The position numbers and the translations under genes are program-made. Below are positions 1 through 5,853 of a stretch of DNA of 14,213 nt, one piece after another; positions within the stretch are counted from its first letter, which is position 1; each line of letters opens with the position of its first letter. The notes beneath the pieces were generated by a model that was not told the DNA's origin, made no database searches, and worked only from the letters and a program-made list of their open reading frames with translations. The stretch spans positions 1-14,213 of the forward strand of contig DASVPL010000031.1 in assembly GCA_036382905.1 (NCBI GenBank), read 5' to 3'. The DNA is from AC-37 sp036382905 (GTDB taxonomy: Bacteria; Actinomycetota; Thermoleophilia; Solirubrobacterales; Thermoleophilaceae).

Positions 1-1
1 G

Positions 2-514
2 GTGGCCGCCGGCCTGCGGCCCGGTGCCGGAGCGGGCGAGGTGGCCGAGGCGTGCGTGCTGGGAGCCGCGCTCGGCGTGCGGCACGGCCGGGCAGTCGCG
101 CTGCCGCCCGTGAACGAGCGGATCGAGCTGGCGCTGGACGCGGCGCGGGCGGCGCGCGACCTCGACGACGCGCTGGGGCGGATCGAGTCCGCAGTGGGCA
201 CGTCGATGCTCGCGCACGAGTCCGTACCGGCGGCCGTGGGCGTGTTCGCCGCGGCGGGCGGCAATCCGTTGGAGGCCGTGCGGGCCGGCGTGTTGATCGG
301 CGGCGACACCGACACGATCGCCGCGATGGCCGGCGCGCTCGCCGGCGCGCTGCGCGGGTACGCGTGCTTGAAGTCCGGCGATCGCGCGCTTCTGGATGCC
401 GTGACGCCGCCCGCGCTGGCCCAGCTCGTACCCGGCCTGGCGGCGATCGCCGCTCGGCGCGCTCGCGCCCAGCCCGGCGCCTCGGCCCGCTCGCGCCCGG
501 CGGCCGCCGACTAG
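2..514 (+). CDS. ADP-ribosylglycohydrolase family protein (5'-truncated by window edge)
   Basis: Only the C-terminal part of this enzyme is visible; the reading frame is open to the left edge, so the true start lies outside the window. The visible 170 residues include the sequence GGDTDTIAAMAGALAGA near residues 100-116, the C-terminal metal-binding signature of the ADP-ribosylglycohydrolase (DraG/ARH) family, whose two aspartates help hold a binuclear magnesium centre. An upstream SMLAHESVPAAVGVF stretch also fits the family. Members remove ADP-ribose from proteins or small molecules, but the substrate cannot be told from this fragment. The tail after about residue 150 is Ala/Arg-rich and unlikely to be part of the fold. 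The gene ends on a TAG inside the palindrome CTAG at 511-514, which also supplies the TAG stop of the convergent oxidoreductase. Family assignment is firm; specificity is unknown. Confidence 0.85.
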   Translation: MAAGLRPGAGAGEVAEACVLGAALGVRHGRAVALPPVNERIELALDAARAARDLDDALGRIESAVGTSMLAHESVPAAVGVFAAAGGNPLEAVRAGVLIGGDTDTIAAMAGALAGALRGYACLKSGDRALLDAVTPPALAQLVPGLAAIAARRARAQPGASARSRPAAAD

Positions 515-1845
515 CCCGCGGGCTCCGACCCCAGCTCCAGGAACGCCTCCATGAACGCCTCCGAGAACGTGGGGAAGGGCTGGATCGTGTCCGCCATCAC
601 CGCGAGCGGCACCTTCGCGCGGATCGCGAGCGTCGCCTGCTGGAGCCACTCGCCCGCCTCGGGCCCGAGCGCGTAGGCGCCGGTCACGACCTCGCCGTCT
701 GAGACGAGCGTCATGAACCCGGCGTGCTCGTACTCGCGGGTGTAGGTGGACGTGCGCGCGACGCCGCTCAGGTCGATGGTCACCTCGCGCTCGCCCTCGG
801 CCGCGCCGACCGACGCCGCCTGCGGGTCCGTGAACACCACGCGCGGCACCGCGTCGTAGTTGGCCTCGCGCGGCGTGCCGAGGATGTTCGCGGCGGCCAC
901 GCGGCCCTGGTACTTGCCGACGTAGGTGAGCGGCCAGATGCCGGTCACGTCGCCGATCGCCCAGATCCCGTCGCCCGCGGACATGCGCGAGTCCACCGGC
1001 ACCTCGCCATGCTCGCCCAGCTCCACTCCGGCGTTCTCGAGGCCGATCCCGCCGGACCGCGGCCGCCGGCCCGTCGCCACGAGCAGCCGGTCGCCGCGCA
1101 GCTCGCTCCCGTCCTCGAGCTCGAGCACGTAATCGTCGCCGTCGCGGCGGGCCGCGCTCACGTGCACGCCGAACCTGAGCTCGATTCCCTCCTCCGCGAG
1201 CCGCTCGCCCAGCGCCTCGCCGAGCCGCTTCGGCTCGCGCGCGAGCACGTGCTCGGAGCCCTCCACGAGCGCCACCTCCGCGCCCATGCGGCGCACGGCC
1301 TGCGCCATCTCGACGCCGACCGGCCCGCCGCCGAGCACGATCAGGCGCCGCGGGACCCCCTTCAGGCCCGTGGCCTCGCGGTTGGTCCACACGCCGTCGA
1401 GCTCGCGCAGCCCGGGCACCGGCGGGATGATCGGCTCGGAGCCCGTCGCGACGATGACGTGGTCGGCGGTCAGCTCGCGCTCGCCCACCGCGACCCGCCC
1501 CGGCCCGGCGATCCGGCCCTCGCCGCGCACGAGCTCGACGCCGACCGACTCGAGCCAATCCGCGCCGCCGGAGTCGTCGTAGCTCGACACCTGGAAGTCG
1601 CGCCAGCCGAGCACGCGCTCCACGTCCAGCTCGCCCGTGATCGCGCCCGGCGCCTCGCGCGCGGCCTGGAGCGCCTCGCCCGGGCGCAGCAGCGTCTTCG
1701 ACGGGATGCACGCCCAGAACGAGCACTCGCCCCCGATCAGCTCGCGCTCCACCACGGCGACCTTCGCGCCGCCCTCCACCAGTCGCGCCGCGCAGTGCTC
1801 GCCCGGCGCGCCCTGGCCCACGATGATCACGTCGTATTCGGCCAT
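511..1845 (-). CDS. Pyridine nucleotide-disulfide oxidoreductase, dihydrolipoamide dehydrogenase-like
   Basis: A 444-residue flavoprotein of the dihydrolipoamide dehydrogenase/mercuric reductase/glutathione reductase family. Seen in order: an N-terminal FAD dinucleotide fold (GQGAPGEHCA, residues 10-19), the redox-active disulfide motif GGECSFWACIPSK with C41 and C46, the ATGSEP motif, the NAD(P)H-binding GGGPVGVEMA fold near residues 170-180, the second FAD motif AIGDVTG, and a C-terminal dimerisation domain. The usual C-terminal catalytic motif HxHPTxSE reads QPFPTFSE (residues 422-429): both histidines are replaced and only the glutamate remains. A classical lipoamide dehydrogenase role is therefore doubtful, and no lipoyl-enzyme genes lie nearby. 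The ATG at 1845 fits the family N-terminus. It diverges from trpB2 across 29 bp and has a GATACT box 6 nt before the ATG. Family is certain; substrate unknown. Confidence 0.93.
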   Translation of the reverse strand: MAEYDVIIVGQGAPGEHCAARLVEGGAKVAVVERELIGGECSFWACIPSKTLLRPGEALQAAREAPGAITGELDVERVLGWRDFQVSSYDDSGGADWLESVGVELVRGEGRIAGPGRVAVGERELTADHVIVATGSEPIIPPVPGLRELDGVWTNREATGLKGVPRRLIVLGGGPVGVEMAQAVRRMGAEVALVEGSEHVLAREPKRLGEALGERLAEEGIELRFGVHVSAARRDGDDYVLELEDGSELRGDRLLVATGRRPRSGGIGLENAGVELGEHGEVPVDSRMSAGDGIWAIGDVTGIWPLTYVGKYQGRVAAANILGTPREANYDAVPRVVFTDPQAASVGAAEGEREVTIDLSGVARTSTYTREYEHAGFMTLVSDGEVVTGAYALGPEAGEWLQQATLAIRAKVPLAVMADTIQPFPTFSEAFMEAFLELGSEPAG

Positions 1846-1851
1846 GCGCCC

Positions 1852-1857
1852 AGTATC
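1852..1857 (-). promoter_or_regulatory. Candidate -10 box for the oxidoreductase gene (leaderless)
   Basis: On the minus strand the hexamer GATACT (4 of 6 matches to TATAAT) is followed by 6 nt and then the ATG at 1845. This spacing would put the transcription start on or next to the start codon. No Shine-Dalgarno sequence is present, in keeping with a leaderless message. No convincing -35 element is seen. Confidence 0.45.
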
Positions 1858-1861
1858 CCGG

Positions 1862-1867
1862 TACCGT
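1862..1867 (+). promoter_or_regulatory. Candidate -10 box for trpB2 (leaderless)
   Basis: TACCGT (TANNNT type) is followed by exactly 7 nt and then the ATG at 1875. The same arrangement occurs at 5049 and 7492. It sits within the 8-bp palindrome CGGTACCG (1859-1866), 4 nt from the divergent minus-strand box. The intergenic DNA has no Shine-Dalgarno sequence. A -35 element is not evident. Confidence 0.5.
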
Positions 1868-1874
1868 CCGGCGC

Positions 1875-3239
1875 ATGAGCGACGCCACCCTGAAGTTCCT
1901 CCTGCCCGAGTCCGAGATCCCGACGCACTGGGTCAACCTCATGCCCGACCTGCCCGGGCCGCCGCCGTCGCCGCCGCTGCACCCGGGCACGAAGGAGCCC
2001 GCCGGGCCGGACGACCTCTCGCCGATCTTCCCGATGGGGCTGATCGAGCAGGAGGTCTCGACCGAGCCGGAGGTCGAGATCCCCGACGAGGTCCGCGACG
2101 TCTACCGGCGCTGGCGCCCGTCGCCGCTCTACCGCGCCCGCGCGTTCGAGCGCGAGCTGGGCACCTCGGCGCACATCTACTTCAAGTACGAGGGCGTGTC
2201 GCCGGCCGGCTCGCACAAGCCGAACAGCGCCGTGCCGCAGGCGTACGAGAACAAGCAGGCGGGGATCGAGAAGCTCGTCACCGAGACCGGCGCGGGGCAG
2301 TGGGGCTCGGCGCTCGCGCTCGCGTCCGCGCTGTTCGGGATCGAGTGCGAGGTCTACATGGTCGGGTCGAGCTACGACCAGAAGCCGTACCGGCGCGCGC
2401 TGATGGAGACCTGGGGCGCGACCGTCCACCGCTCACCCAGTGACCGCACCGAGTCCGGCCGGGCGAACGCCTCGCACGAGACCGGCTCGCTTGGGATCGC
2501 GATCTCGGAGGCCGTCGAGGTGGCGGCGGGGTCGGACGCGAACTACGCGCTCGGGTCGGTGCTCAACCACGTGTGCCTGCACCAGACCGTGATCGGGCAG
2601 GAGGCGATCGCGCAGATGGGGATGGCGGGGGAGGAGCCCGACGTGGTGATCGGTTGCGTCGGCGGCGGCTCGAACTTCGCCGGGATCGCGATCCCGTTCG
2701 TGCGGCGCGTGCTGCGCGACGGGGCGAAGACGCGCTTCGTCGCCGCCGAGCCGGCGGCCTGCCCGACGCTCACGCGCGGGGCCTACCGCTACGACTTCGG
2801 CGACACCTCCGGGATGACGCCGCTGCTCCCGATGTACACGCTCGGCCACGACTTCGTGCCGCCGCCGCTGCACGCCGGCGGCCTGCGCTACCACGGGGAC
2901 TCCCCGCTCGTCTGCGGGCTGGTCAAGGCGGGGCTCGTCGAGGCGGTGGCCTTCCGGCAGAACGAGTGCTTCGACGCGGCGCTGCGCTTCGCGCGGACCG
3001 AGGGCATCGTGCCCGCGCCCGAGGCGGCGCACGCGGTGCGCGCGGCCGTGGTCGAGGCCGCGGCCGCCGACGAGGCGGGCGAGCAGCGCGCGATCCTCTT
3101 CAACCTCTCCGGCCACGGCCACTTCGACATGTCCGCGTACCAGGCGTACCTGTCCGGCTCGCTCGAGGACGTGGAGTTCTCGGAGGCCGACATGGAGGCC
3201 GCGCTCGAGCGGCTGCCCGAGGCGCCGTCGCTGGCCTGA
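1875..3239 (+). CDS. trpB2: TrpB2-type tryptophan synthase beta-like PLP enzyme
   Basis: A 454-residue fold-type II PLP enzyme of the TrpB2 subgroup, which condenses indole with L-serine (or a related aminoacrylate reaction) to give tryptophan. The N-terminal extension of about 80 residues (PTHWVNLMPDLP and following) and the C-terminal LSGHGHFDMSAY motif are typical of TrpB2 rather than classic TrpB1. The PLP-binding lysine is K115 in GSHKPNSA, the catalytic glutamate is E137 in ETGAGQWG, and the phosphate-binding loop is GGGSN (263-267). No trpA or other trp gene is adjacent, so it probably acts without a dedicated alpha subunit, as known for TrpB2 proteins. The ATG at 1875 is preceded by a TACCGT box at leaderless spacing. 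Its TGA overlaps the CTG that appears to start the AlkB-like gene. Assignment is strong; the physiological substrate (indole salvage or other) is inferred. Confidence 0.93.
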   Translation: MSDATLKFLLPESEIPTHWVNLMPDLPGPPPSPPLHPGTKEPAGPDDLSPIFPMGLIEQEVSTEPEVEIPDEVRDVYRRWRPSPLYRARAFERELGTSAHIYFKYEGVSPAGSHKPNSAVPQAYENKQAGIEKLVTETGAGQWGSALALASALFGIECEVYMVGSSYDQKPYRRALMETWGATVHRSPSDRTESGRANASHETGSLGIAISEAVEVAAGSDANYALGSVLNHVCLHQTVIGQEAIAQMGMAGEEPDVVIGCVGGGSNFAGIAIPFVRRVLRDGAKTRFVAAEPAACPTLTRGAYRYDFGDTSGMTPLLPMYTLGHDFVPPPLHAGGLRYHGDSPLVCGLVKAGLVEAVAFRQNECFDAALRFARTEGIVPAPEAAHAVRAAVVEAAAADEAGEQRAILFNLSGHGHFDMSAYQAYLSGSLEDVEFSEADMEAALERLPEAPSLA

Positions 3240-3793
3240 AGGGGCTCGTCTACAGGCCCGACCTGGTCACGGTCGCGGAGGAGGAGCAGGTCCTCGCGTG
3301 GCTCGACACGATCGACTACCGCGAGGTGGTGATGCACGGCCGCGCGGCGAAGCGCACCGTGCGCCACTACGACCTCGACTACGACTACCAGTCGCGCGAC
3401 GTCGTGCCGGCCGACCCTCTTCCCGCCGAGGTCGAGTGGCTGCGCGAGCGCTGCGCCGAGCTGGCCGAGAAGCGCCCGGACGAGCTGGCGCAGGTGCTGG
3501 TCTCGCGCTACCCGCCGGGCGCCGGCATCGGCTGGCACCGCGACGCCCCGATGTTCGGCCGCGTGGTGGGCGTATCGCTCGGAGCGCCCGCGCGGATGCG
3601 CTTCCAGCGCACGACGAAGGAGGGCGAGCGGCTGGTCGAGGAGCTGGACCTCGAGCCGCGCTCGGGCTACCTGCTGTCGGGCAGCGCGCGCTGGACGTGG
3701 CAGCACTCGATCCCGGCCCAGAAGGGGCTGCGCCACTCGATCACGTTCAGGACGCTGCGGGAGCCGGAGCCGCGGGCGCGAAGCGCTCCTTGA
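3236..3793 (+). CDS. AlkB-like 2-oxoglutarate/Fe(II)-dependent dioxygenase
   Basis: A 185-residue dioxygenase of the AlkB family, whose members oxidatively remove alkyl groups from nucleic-acid bases using 2-oxoglutarate and Fe(II). The iron ligands are H101 and D103 in GIGWHRD and H157 in WTWQHSIP. The 2-oxoglutarate-binding RxxxxxR is RHSITFR (R166, R172). YPPGAGIGWHRD and SGYLLSGSARWTWQHSIP read like the family core. The conserved fold begins at GLVYRPDLVT, but the frame has no ATG, GTG or TTG until 3326, which would delete about 30 core residues. I therefore place the start at CTG 3236, whose last two bases begin the TGA of trpB2 (CTGA, 4-bp overlap), the geometry of a coupled start. CTG 3263 is a fallback. 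The 3' end overlaps the opposite-strand DUF3291 gene by 47 bp. DNA versus RNA substrate cannot be decided. Confidence 0.85.
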   Translation: MKGLVYRPDLVTVAEEEQVLAWLDTIDYREVVMHGRAAKRTVRHYDLDYDYQSRDVVPADPLPAEVEWLRERCAELAEKRPDELAQVLVSRYPPGAGIGWHRDAPMFGRVVGVSLGAPARMRFQRTTKEGERLVEELDLEPRSGYLLSGSARWTWQHSIPAQKGLRHSITFRTLREPEPRARSAP

Positions 3794-4211
3794 ACGTGAA
3801 CGCGTCCGGCGACGGGCCTTCCGACTCGAGCAGCGCCAGCCGCTCCAGCGCCTCCGCCACGGTCGGCTCGTGCCCCGCCGGGACCCACCAGAGGACCAGG
3901 AACGGCTTGCCGAAGTGCACGAACCACTCGCGCCTGCGCCGCATCACCTCGAGGTGCGCACTCTCGTAGACGTACGCCCAGAGCGCGTCGATCGTCTCCC
4001 AGACGGAGATGTTCACGATCACCCGGTCCTCGTCGGCGATGCGGATGCCGGTCGCGCCGGCCCCGTCGTCGTCCTGAAGGCGCCACACGAACCCAGGACT
4101 GCCGTCCGCCAGGGCGTTGATCGGCTCGAGCAGCGCCATGAACTCGGCCAGCTCGGGCGAGTCGAGCGGCGCCTTCGCGCGCGCGAGGTTGAGCTGCGCG
4201 ATCTGATGCAT
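3747..4211 (-). CDS. DUF3291 domain protein
   Basis: A 154-residue soluble protein matching the DUF3291 family, a dimeric alpha/beta-barrel (ABM-like) group of unknown function. Supporting segments are the N-terminal IAQLNLARAKAPLDSPE, the middle VIVNISVWETIDALWAYVY, then HLEVMRRRREWFV and PFLVLWWVPAGHEPTVAEALERL. The ATG at 4211 shares its A with the TGA of the upstream transporter gene (TGATG), so translation is probably coupled and the two are likely co-transcribed. No independent promoter or ribosome site is evident. The last 47 bp, coding a low-complexity Ala/Pro tail, overlap the 3' end of the AlkB-like gene on the other strand. Family members resemble small antibiotic-monooxygenase-fold proteins, but I see no basis for a reaction. 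Confidence 0.8.
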   Translation of the reverse strand: MHQIAQLNLARAKAPLDSPELAEFMALLEPINALADGSPGFVWRLQDDDGAGATGIRIADEDRVIVNISVWETIDALWAYVYESAHLEVMRRRREWFVHFGKPFLVLWWVPAGHEPTVAEALERLALLESEGPSPDAFTFKERFAPAAPAPAAS

Positions 4212-4975
4212 CAGCTCAGCAGGTAGCCCGCCACGAAGCCGGCGACCGTCGCGGCCGCCGTGAGGCGGCTGACCTCGGAGAACGCGTGCGGGATGATCGC
4301 GATCGATACGACCGCGAGCACGGCGCCGGCCGCCACGGCCTGGGCGCCGCCGACCAGCTCTTCGCTGGCGTCGGCGAGGACTGTCGCGCCGAGCACGGTG
4401 GCCGCGGCGAGCGTGAGCCCGATGCCGCCGAGCAGGCGGATCGCGAACCCGCTCGTGTGACCGCCTTTCACGATCGGCTGCGCCGCCCCGTAGGCCTCCA
4501 CCACGTTGCCGATCAGCACGCCCGCGAGCAGCGCGACGCCGATCTCGCCCTCCGCGACCGTCAGCCCGATCGCGATCGACTCGGGCACGCCGTCGATGAA
4601 TATCCCGGCGGCGATGGCCTCGCCGCGGGCGGACTCGCCGTGGTCGGGCATGTTCATCGGGCGTCCGGCCGCTACCGCGTGGGCGGCGCGGCGGTGCGCC
4701 CTCATGCCGCTGTTGCGAGTCAGCAGGTAGTCGGCGCCGACGTAGACCGCCGTGCCCGCCACGAGCCCGGCCGCCGTGAGGGCGGGGCCGGCGCCGGCGT
4801 CTGCCTCGGGCACCAGCTCGAGGGCGATCGCGGCCAGGAGGGTGCCGCCGCCGAACGCGGTGAGCAGCGCGGCCACGCGCTCCGGGAGGCGGAGCGCGGC
4901 GGCCGCCACGGCGCCCGCGAGCAGGCTCGCCGCGATCGCGAGGCCCCAGCCGATCGACGGACCCAGGTTCTCCAC
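4211..4975 (-). CDS. ZIP-family metal transporter
   Basis: A 254-residue integral membrane protein with about eight hydrophobic segments and a short His-containing cytoplasmic loop (H94, H99, H112), the layout of ZIP divalent-metal transporters. The TM4 signature appears as FIDGVPESIAIG (residues 126-137) and TM5 as GVLIGNVVEAYG (152-163). Relative to the textbook HNxPEG and HExxE motifs, the first histidine is Asp128 and the TM5 histidine/acid positions are Gly156/Asn157; Glu132 and Glu160 remain. Metal preference is therefore uncertain. The C-terminal IIPHAFSEV segment also fits. I chose GTG 4975 because a GACAAT box lies 6 nt upstream, matching other genes here; GTG 4993 (six residues longer) is possible. 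It heads a two-gene unit with the DUF3291 gene. A 13-bp direct repeat overlaps its putative promoter. Confidence 0.87.
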   Translation of the reverse strand: MENLGPSIGWGLAIAASLLAGAVAAAALRLPERVAALLTAFGGGTLLAAIALELVPEADAGAGPALTAAGLVAGTAVYVGADYLLTRNSGMRAHRRAAHAVAAGRPMNMPDHGESARGEAIAAGIFIDGVPESIAIGLTVAEGEIGVALLAGVLIGNVVEAYGAAQPIVKGGHTSGFAIRLLGGIGLTLAAATVLGATVLADASEELVGGAQAVAAGAVLAVVSIAIIPHAFSEVSRLTAAATVAGFVAGYLLS

Positions 4976-4981
4976 GCCCCG

Positions 4982-4987
4982 ATTGTC
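4982..4987 (-). promoter_or_regulatory. Candidate -10 box for the ZIP transporter (leaderless)
   Basis: Minus-strand GACAAT (4 of 6 to TATAAT) is followed by 6 nt and then GTG 4975, the same distance as the box before the oxidoreductase at 1845. It overlaps the first copy of the 13-bp direct repeat. The match is weak on its own. Confidence 0.35.
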
Positions 4988-5021
4988 GCGCACCTCGGGG
5001 AGAGGAAGGTCGCGCACCTCG
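4985..5021. repeat. Perfect 13-bp direct repeat in divergent promoter region (possible operator)
   Basis: GTCGCGCACCTCG occurs at 4985-4997 and again at 5009-5021, 24 bp apart start to start, within the 86 bp between the ZIP transporter (-) and the alpha/beta hydrolase (+). The first copy covers the transporter's putative -10 box; the second ends 27 bp before the hydrolase's TACCGT box. Placement suggests a regulator-binding site, but no regulator gene is in the window. Confidence 0.5.
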
Positions 5022-5048
5022 CATGGAGGAAGCCGCCAGTCGGCCGGG

Positions 5049-5054
5049 TACCGT
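5049..5054 (+). promoter_or_regulatory. Candidate -10 box for the hydrolase-MurF-Ddl run (leaderless)
   Basis: TACCGT is followed by exactly 7 nt and then GTG 5062, the same hexamer and spacing as before trpB2. It decides the start of the hydrolase in favour of GTG 5062. No -35 element or Shine-Dalgarno sequence is visible. Confidence 0.5.
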
Positions 5055-5061
5055 TTTCCGC

Positions 5062-5853
5062 GTGATCGTCGATGGCATCTCCGTGCGCCACGCGGACCGC
5101 GGCGCCGCGCGCGTCGAGGGCGATCTGCCCGTGCTCGTCCTGCACGGCTGGGGAGCGCATCTGGAGGCCATCGAGCCGATCGTCGCGGCCCTGGCGGGCG
5201 AGACGCGCGTGCTCGCGCTCGACCTCCCGGGCTTCGGCCAGAGCGACCCGCCGCCCGAGCCGTGGGACGCCGACGGCTACATGCGCTTCGTGCTGCGCTT
5301 CCTCGACGAGCTGGGCGTCGAGCGCGTGCACGTGGTGGGCCACTCGCACGGCGGCCGCGTGGCCATCTGCATGGCGGCCGAGCACCCCGAGCGCGTCGCG
5401 CGCCTGCTGCTCGTGGACGCCGCCGGGGTGCCACCCAAGCGCGGCATGAAGTACCGCGCGAAGGTGTCGGTCGCGAAGGCGGGCAAGGTGGCGGGGAGGG
5501 TCGGCGCCTCCGGCCTCCAGGACAGGCTCCGCGCGCGCGTCGGCTCGACCGACTACCTGAACGCCTCCGAGGAGATGCGCGCGACGTTCCGGCTCGTGAT
5601 CGGCCAGGACATGACCGAGCGCCTGCCGCGCATCGGGGCCACGACGCTGCTCGTCTGGGGCGACCAGGACGACGACACGCCGCTCTGGATGGCCCACCGG
5701 ATGGAGGAGCTGATCCCGGACGCCGGGCTCGCCGTGTTCGAGGGCGCCGGCCACTACTCCTACGCGGACGACCCTGCGCGCTTCGGCAGCGTCGCGCGCC
5801 TGTTCCTGTGCGAGCAGCCACGCGCGCTCGCGGCGGGGGCGCCGGCCGCGTGA
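5062..5853 (+). CDS. Alpha/beta-fold hydrolase
   Basis: A 263-residue alpha/beta hydrolase. The oxyanion-hole motif HGWG is at residues 28-31, the nucleophile elbow GHSHGG at 93-98 with Ser95, an acid in WGDQDDDTP (Asp201 or a neighbour), and the catalytic histidine at H231 in GAGHYSY. No signal peptide or membrane segment is present, so it should be cytosolic. Substrate is unknown; ester, lactone or amide hydrolysis are all possible. I start it at GTG 5062 because TACCGT lies 7 nt upstream and the protein then begins right at the first beta strand; an in-frame ATG at 5023 would add 13 residues lacking homology-like character. Its TGA overlaps the GTG of the MurF-like gene (GTGA, 5850-5853), so it is translated together with a wall-precursor ligase. 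That context hints at, but does not prove, a role in cell-envelope chemistry. Confidence 0.87.
   Translation: MIVDGISVRHADRGAARVEGDLPVLVLHGWGAHLEAIEPIVAALAGETRVLALDLPGFGQSDPPPEPWDADGYMRFVLRFLDELGVERVHVVGHSHGGRVAICMAAEHPERVARLLLVDAAGVPPKRGMKYRAKVSVAKAGKVAGRVGASGLQDRLRARVGSTDYLNASEEMRATFRLVIGQDMTERLPRIGATTLLVWGDQDDDTPLWMAHRMEELIPDAGLAVFEGAGHYSYADDPARFGSVARLFLCEQPRALAAGAPAA

Noticed and set aside
724..1878. Long open frame on the + strand opposite the oxidoreductase
   Set aside because: Its His/Arg/Ala-rich composition is the usual shadow of GC-rich coding DNA; the minus-strand frame has all family motifs.
5023..5061. ATG at 5023 as start of the alpha/beta hydrolase
   Set aside because: It adds 13 residues without family-like character, and the TACCGT box 7 nt before GTG 5062 repeats the spacing seen before two other starts.
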